Below, in pieces: positions 7,254-8,912 of a stretch of DNA of 8,912 bases. The notes under the pieces are model-generated. The model was not told the DNA's origin. It saw only the letters and a list, made by a program, of their open reading frames with translations, and did not search any database. The stretch is from the NCBI GenBank assembly GCA_964439605.1, contig CAYTPC010000143.1, forward strand, positions 1 through 8,912, given 5' to 3'. The translations under genes were made by a program, and so were the position numbers. The DNA comes from JAITWT01 sp964439605. Lineage in GTDB: Bacteria; Pseudomonadota; Gammaproteobacteria; Burkholderiales; Burkholderiaceae_C. Position 1 is the stretch's first letter. Every line of letters starts with the position of its first letter.

Positions 7254-8257
7254 CACGCCACCGTCAGCTTGACCAGCACGCCGGGACGGTGGCACATCGG
7301 CAGCGGGTTGGACTGCGTATGCAGATCGGTGCCCCGCTCGAACTTGCGCGGCTCCTGCTTCGCGTACAGCGGCTGGCCCAGCGTGTTGACCGTCTCGTTG
7401 AAGTCGGCGGGCGCGAAGTAGGTGCCGAAGGTGTCGATGGTGCCCAGCGGAAAGGCGTGCGCCTCGCCCGCCGCGATGAAACGGCGCGCGGTGCCTTTGG
7501 CATCGGTCGCCTGTCCCCGGTATTCTTCGAAGGTGATACCGCCGTAGGTGAAACCGCGCCGGATATCGTTGATGAGGATCGCGCCGTTCTGCCAGTTCTC
7601 GAAGGCTTTTTCGACCTTGGCGTGGCCGGTGAGCGCGGTGAAGAACTCCGGCGAACACAGACAGTGGACGCCGTTCATGAACTCGCCCTTGAGGTTGTCC
7701 TCGATGGTTGCCAGCACCGTCATGCACTTGGCCTTGACGTTGGTGCCTGCCGCGCCCAACTCGAACGACACCGCCTGCGGCGTGATCTCGAAGGCATCGA
7801 ACAGGTCGTAGATCTCCGAACCATCGGCATCGAGAATCACGCCCTTGAGCGCCCCGATGCGCAAATGCTCCAGCGTGATCGCGTGCTTGTTGCGCATCGT
7901 CTCCAGATGCTGCGCGACGACCGCCGCCACGGACTCGGTTTCGGTTTCCGAACCGAAGGCGCGGATGCCTTGCACTTCCTCCGGCAACACCACGTCATCG
8001 TGCGGGATATGCGGCACGACGAAGGAGCGCAATTTGCGCTTGCTGCGAATGCCCACGGTACCGGGCGATCCGGGCGGCAATGTGGGCAGCAGGTTGAGCA
8101 CGCCATTCATCTCCTCGACCACGATCTGGCGCTGGCGCACGGGCTTGGCGGGCATCAGGTTCAATGCTTCCAGCCGCCCATAGCGGTTGGGCAGGATATT
8201 GATGGCGGCGGTCAGCGCGGCCATTGAGAAGGCGGGATTGGCAAACGGGTTGTTCAT
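7253..8257 (-). CDS. Major capsid protein, lambda gpE family
   Basis: An intact gene of 334 aa (lambda gpE has 341). This is the HK97-fold shell subunit of the Phage_cap_E family, assembling into the prohead and binding the decoration protein. The N-terminus MNNPFANPAFSMAALTAAIN, then LPNRYGRLEALNL, is typical, followed by the E-loop region (RQRQIVVEEMNGVLNLLP) and IPHDDVVLPEEVQGIRAFG around residues 84-102. The long HLETMRNKHAITLEHLRIGALKG helix, which includes the common 'R..H....E..R.GAL.G' pattern, lies near 117-139. Later come the CSPEFFTALTGH and ITFEEYRG segments and a C-terminal PLPMCHRPGVLVKLTVA. The start has a strong Shine-Dalgarno. The stop shares one base with the next ATG (TGATG). 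No lesion was seen. Confidence 0.95.
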   Translation of the reverse strand: MNNPFANPAFSMAALTAAINILPNRYGRLEALNLMPAKPVRQRQIVVEEMNGVLNLLPTLPPGSPGTVGIRSKRKLRSFVVPHIPHDDVVLPEEVQGIRAFGSETETESVAAVVAQHLETMRNKHAITLEHLRIGALKGVILDADGSEIYDLFDAFEITPQAVSFELGAAGTNVKAKCMTVLATIEDNLKGEFMNGVHCLCSPEFFTALTGHAKVEKAFENWQNGAILINDIRRGFTYGGITFEEYRGQATDAKGTARRFIAAGEAHAFPLGTIDTFGTYFAPADFNETVNTLGQPLYAKQEPRKFERGTDLHTQSNPLPMCHRPGVLVKLTVA

Positions 8258-8259
8258 GG

Positions 8260-8637
8260 TCAGGCTCCTTCACGGACGATCACGCCCAGCGCCTTCAGTT
8301 GCGCAATGGCGGTGAGTCGTTCGGCGCTGGTGATGGCATCGGGCCACGCCAGCGCGTGGTCGGCGACGATGGCGTGGCGAGAAACGATCAGGCCGTCATC
8401 ACGCTCGGCCTGCGCGGCATCGATGGCTTGCAGCAGCCCGCCAGCGGCGACCTGCGTGCCATCGGTGGCGGACGGGTCGATCCGTTTGAATCTGCCGGTG
8501 GCCGTGACGGTACCGACGACCGTGCCCAGCGGCAGGTTCTGGCCGGAGGCGACCGTGACGCGGTCGCGCGAGTAGAGATTGGGCGCTTCGTACTTGAGCA
8601 GATCACCCAGATTCAGCGGTTAAGCGATGGCGGACAT
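8260..8637 (-). pseudogene. Head decoration protein (lambda gpD-like) interrupted by TAA at codon 6
   Basis: The reading frame gives MSAIA, then TAA at 8620-8622, then PLNLGDLLKYEAPNLYSRD and on without another stop to EGA-TGA at 8260. The whole is 125 codons, close to lambda gpD (110 aa). Visible family signatures are GDLLKYEAPNLYSR, VTVASGQNLPLGTVVG, DPSATDGTQVAAG, RDDGLIVSRHAIVADHALAW and a C-terminal AIAQLKALGVIVREGA. gpD-type proteins form trimers that clamp the expanded capsid lattice at its three-fold points. The start is supported by AAGGA at 8646-8650, 8 nt before the ATG. After the stop there is no in-frame ATG, GTG or TTG until near the end of the gene, so re-initiation could rescue the protein only at a rare CTG. 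Relatives often have an acidic residue before the PLNLGDLL segment, so GAA to TAA is the simplest origin (inference). A sequencing error is equally possible. Confidence 0.9.
8265..8270 (-). promoter_or_regulatory. Strong Shine-Dalgarno of the major capsid gene
   Basis: AAGGAG read on the minus strand, 7 nt before the ATG at 8257. It lies inside the last codons (Glu-Gly) of the decoration gene. It is the best ribosome binding site in the window, which suits the most abundant structural protein. It means capsid translation need not depend on the broken upstream gene. Confidence 0.75.
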
Positions 8638-8638
8638 T

Positions 8639-8912
8639 TCAGATTTCCTTTCGGTGAGATTGCGCGGCGAGGTTCTTGGCCGCGTCGATCAGTGGATTGC
8701 TGGTCGCAGGGCGTGCGGCATCGGGGGCGATGCGGCTGGTGATTTCGGGACTGGCTTCGGCCTGCGCCGCCAGCAAACGGGTGCGCACCGTGGCGGGTGC
8801 GGTGTGGGTTTCGAGAAATCCCGCGATCAGATCGGCGCGACCGGCGAGCGTGCAGGTTTGCGCGATCTCGATGGCATCGGCCACGTTCATTGCGCTGGGG
8901 ACGACCGCGATG
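8639..8912 (-). CDS. Prohead protease, S49 family (capsid assembly protease), C-terminal part only
   Basis: Only the C-terminal 90 or so codons are in the window. The frame is open to the right edge, so the start and the catalytic Ser/Lys domain lie outside. The visible part begins IAVVPSAMNVADAIEIAQTC and ends NPLIDAAKNLAAQSHRKEI. This alanine-rich helical tail, with a 'cell/tissue-like' AGRADLIAGFLE segment and a closing NPLIDAAK motif, is what S49-type phage head proteases carry after the protease domain; in lambda this part overlaps the scaffold Nu3. The family role is cleavage of scaffold and portal during prohead maturation. An ATG at 8890 could be an internal scaffold start, but that is inference. 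The stop is followed after one base by the ATG of the decoration gene, which fits the lambda C-D order. The assignment rests on the tail motif and the position, not on catalytic residues. Confidence 0.75.
   Translation of the reverse strand, partial: IAVVPSAMNVADAIEIAQTCTLAGRADLIAGFLETHTAPATVRTRLLAAQAEASPEITSRIAPDAARPATSNPLIDAAKNLAAQSHRKEI

Noticed and set aside
7254..7727. N-terminal extension of the joining protein to 7727
   Set aside because: It is a shadow of the capsid gene in another frame; the ATG at 7253 overlaps the capsid stop and gives the expected length.
7289..8227. A 312-codon open frame on the plus strand
   Set aside because: It is antisense to the clearly recognisable and intact major capsid gene; the translation is His/Arg-rich with no known pattern.
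245..8637. Recoded stop codons (alternative genetic code) to explain the interrupted genes
   Set aside because: TAA, TAG and TGA each interrupt a gene, and TGA is also the normal terminator of nearly all genes here, so no single reassignment works.

Overview
The window is a stretch of a lambda-like siphophage morphogenesis module, almost certainly part of a prophage. Every supported gene is on the minus strand, so transcription runs from the right edge to the left. The DNA is GC-rich (judged by eye, not counted). The capsid and tail proteins resemble those of prophages in GC-rich Proteobacteria (beta or gamma). No host gene, tRNA or attachment site is visible, so the host cannot be named more closely.

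Layout from right to left: the C-terminal end of an S49-type prohead protease (8639-8912, cut by the window edge); a lambda gpD-like head decoration gene (8260-8637); the gpE-like major capsid protein (7253-8257); a gpFII-like head-tail joining protein (6951-7253); a tail terminator/minor tail protein (6500-6946); a small DUF7210-like protein (6276-6503); the tail tube protein (5527-6279); a tail assembly chaperone pair of the lambda G/T type (5126-5530, with a -1 frame extension to 4920); a DUF6441-like tail protein (4301-4945); and a very long tape measure gene (245-4299). The order matches lambda D-E-FII-U-V-G-T-H, with two small extra genes. The genes are packed as one translation-coupled unit: ATGA or TGATG overlaps, or gaps of at most 4 nt, at nearly every junction. 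No internal promoter or terminator was seen.

Two things stand out. First, four lesions break otherwise intact genes: an in-frame TAA at codon 6 of the decoration gene, an in-frame TAG near the end of the tail tube gene, and both a frameshift and an in-frame TGA in the tape measure gene. In each case family-like sequence resumes directly after the lesion. Either this is a decaying, defective prophage or the sequence carries errors. Second, the chaperone gene holds a perfect T TTT TTT slippery heptamer at 5228-5234 on the minus strand. A -1 slip there opens a 102-codon extension, which is the classic programmed frameshift of tailed-phage tail assembly chaperones.

Positions 1-244, beyond the tape measure stop, contain no recognisable gene. 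One minus-strand frame stays open to the window edge, starting at a TTG that overlaps the tape measure stop. It may be the next phage gene or unrelated DNA at a module boundary.
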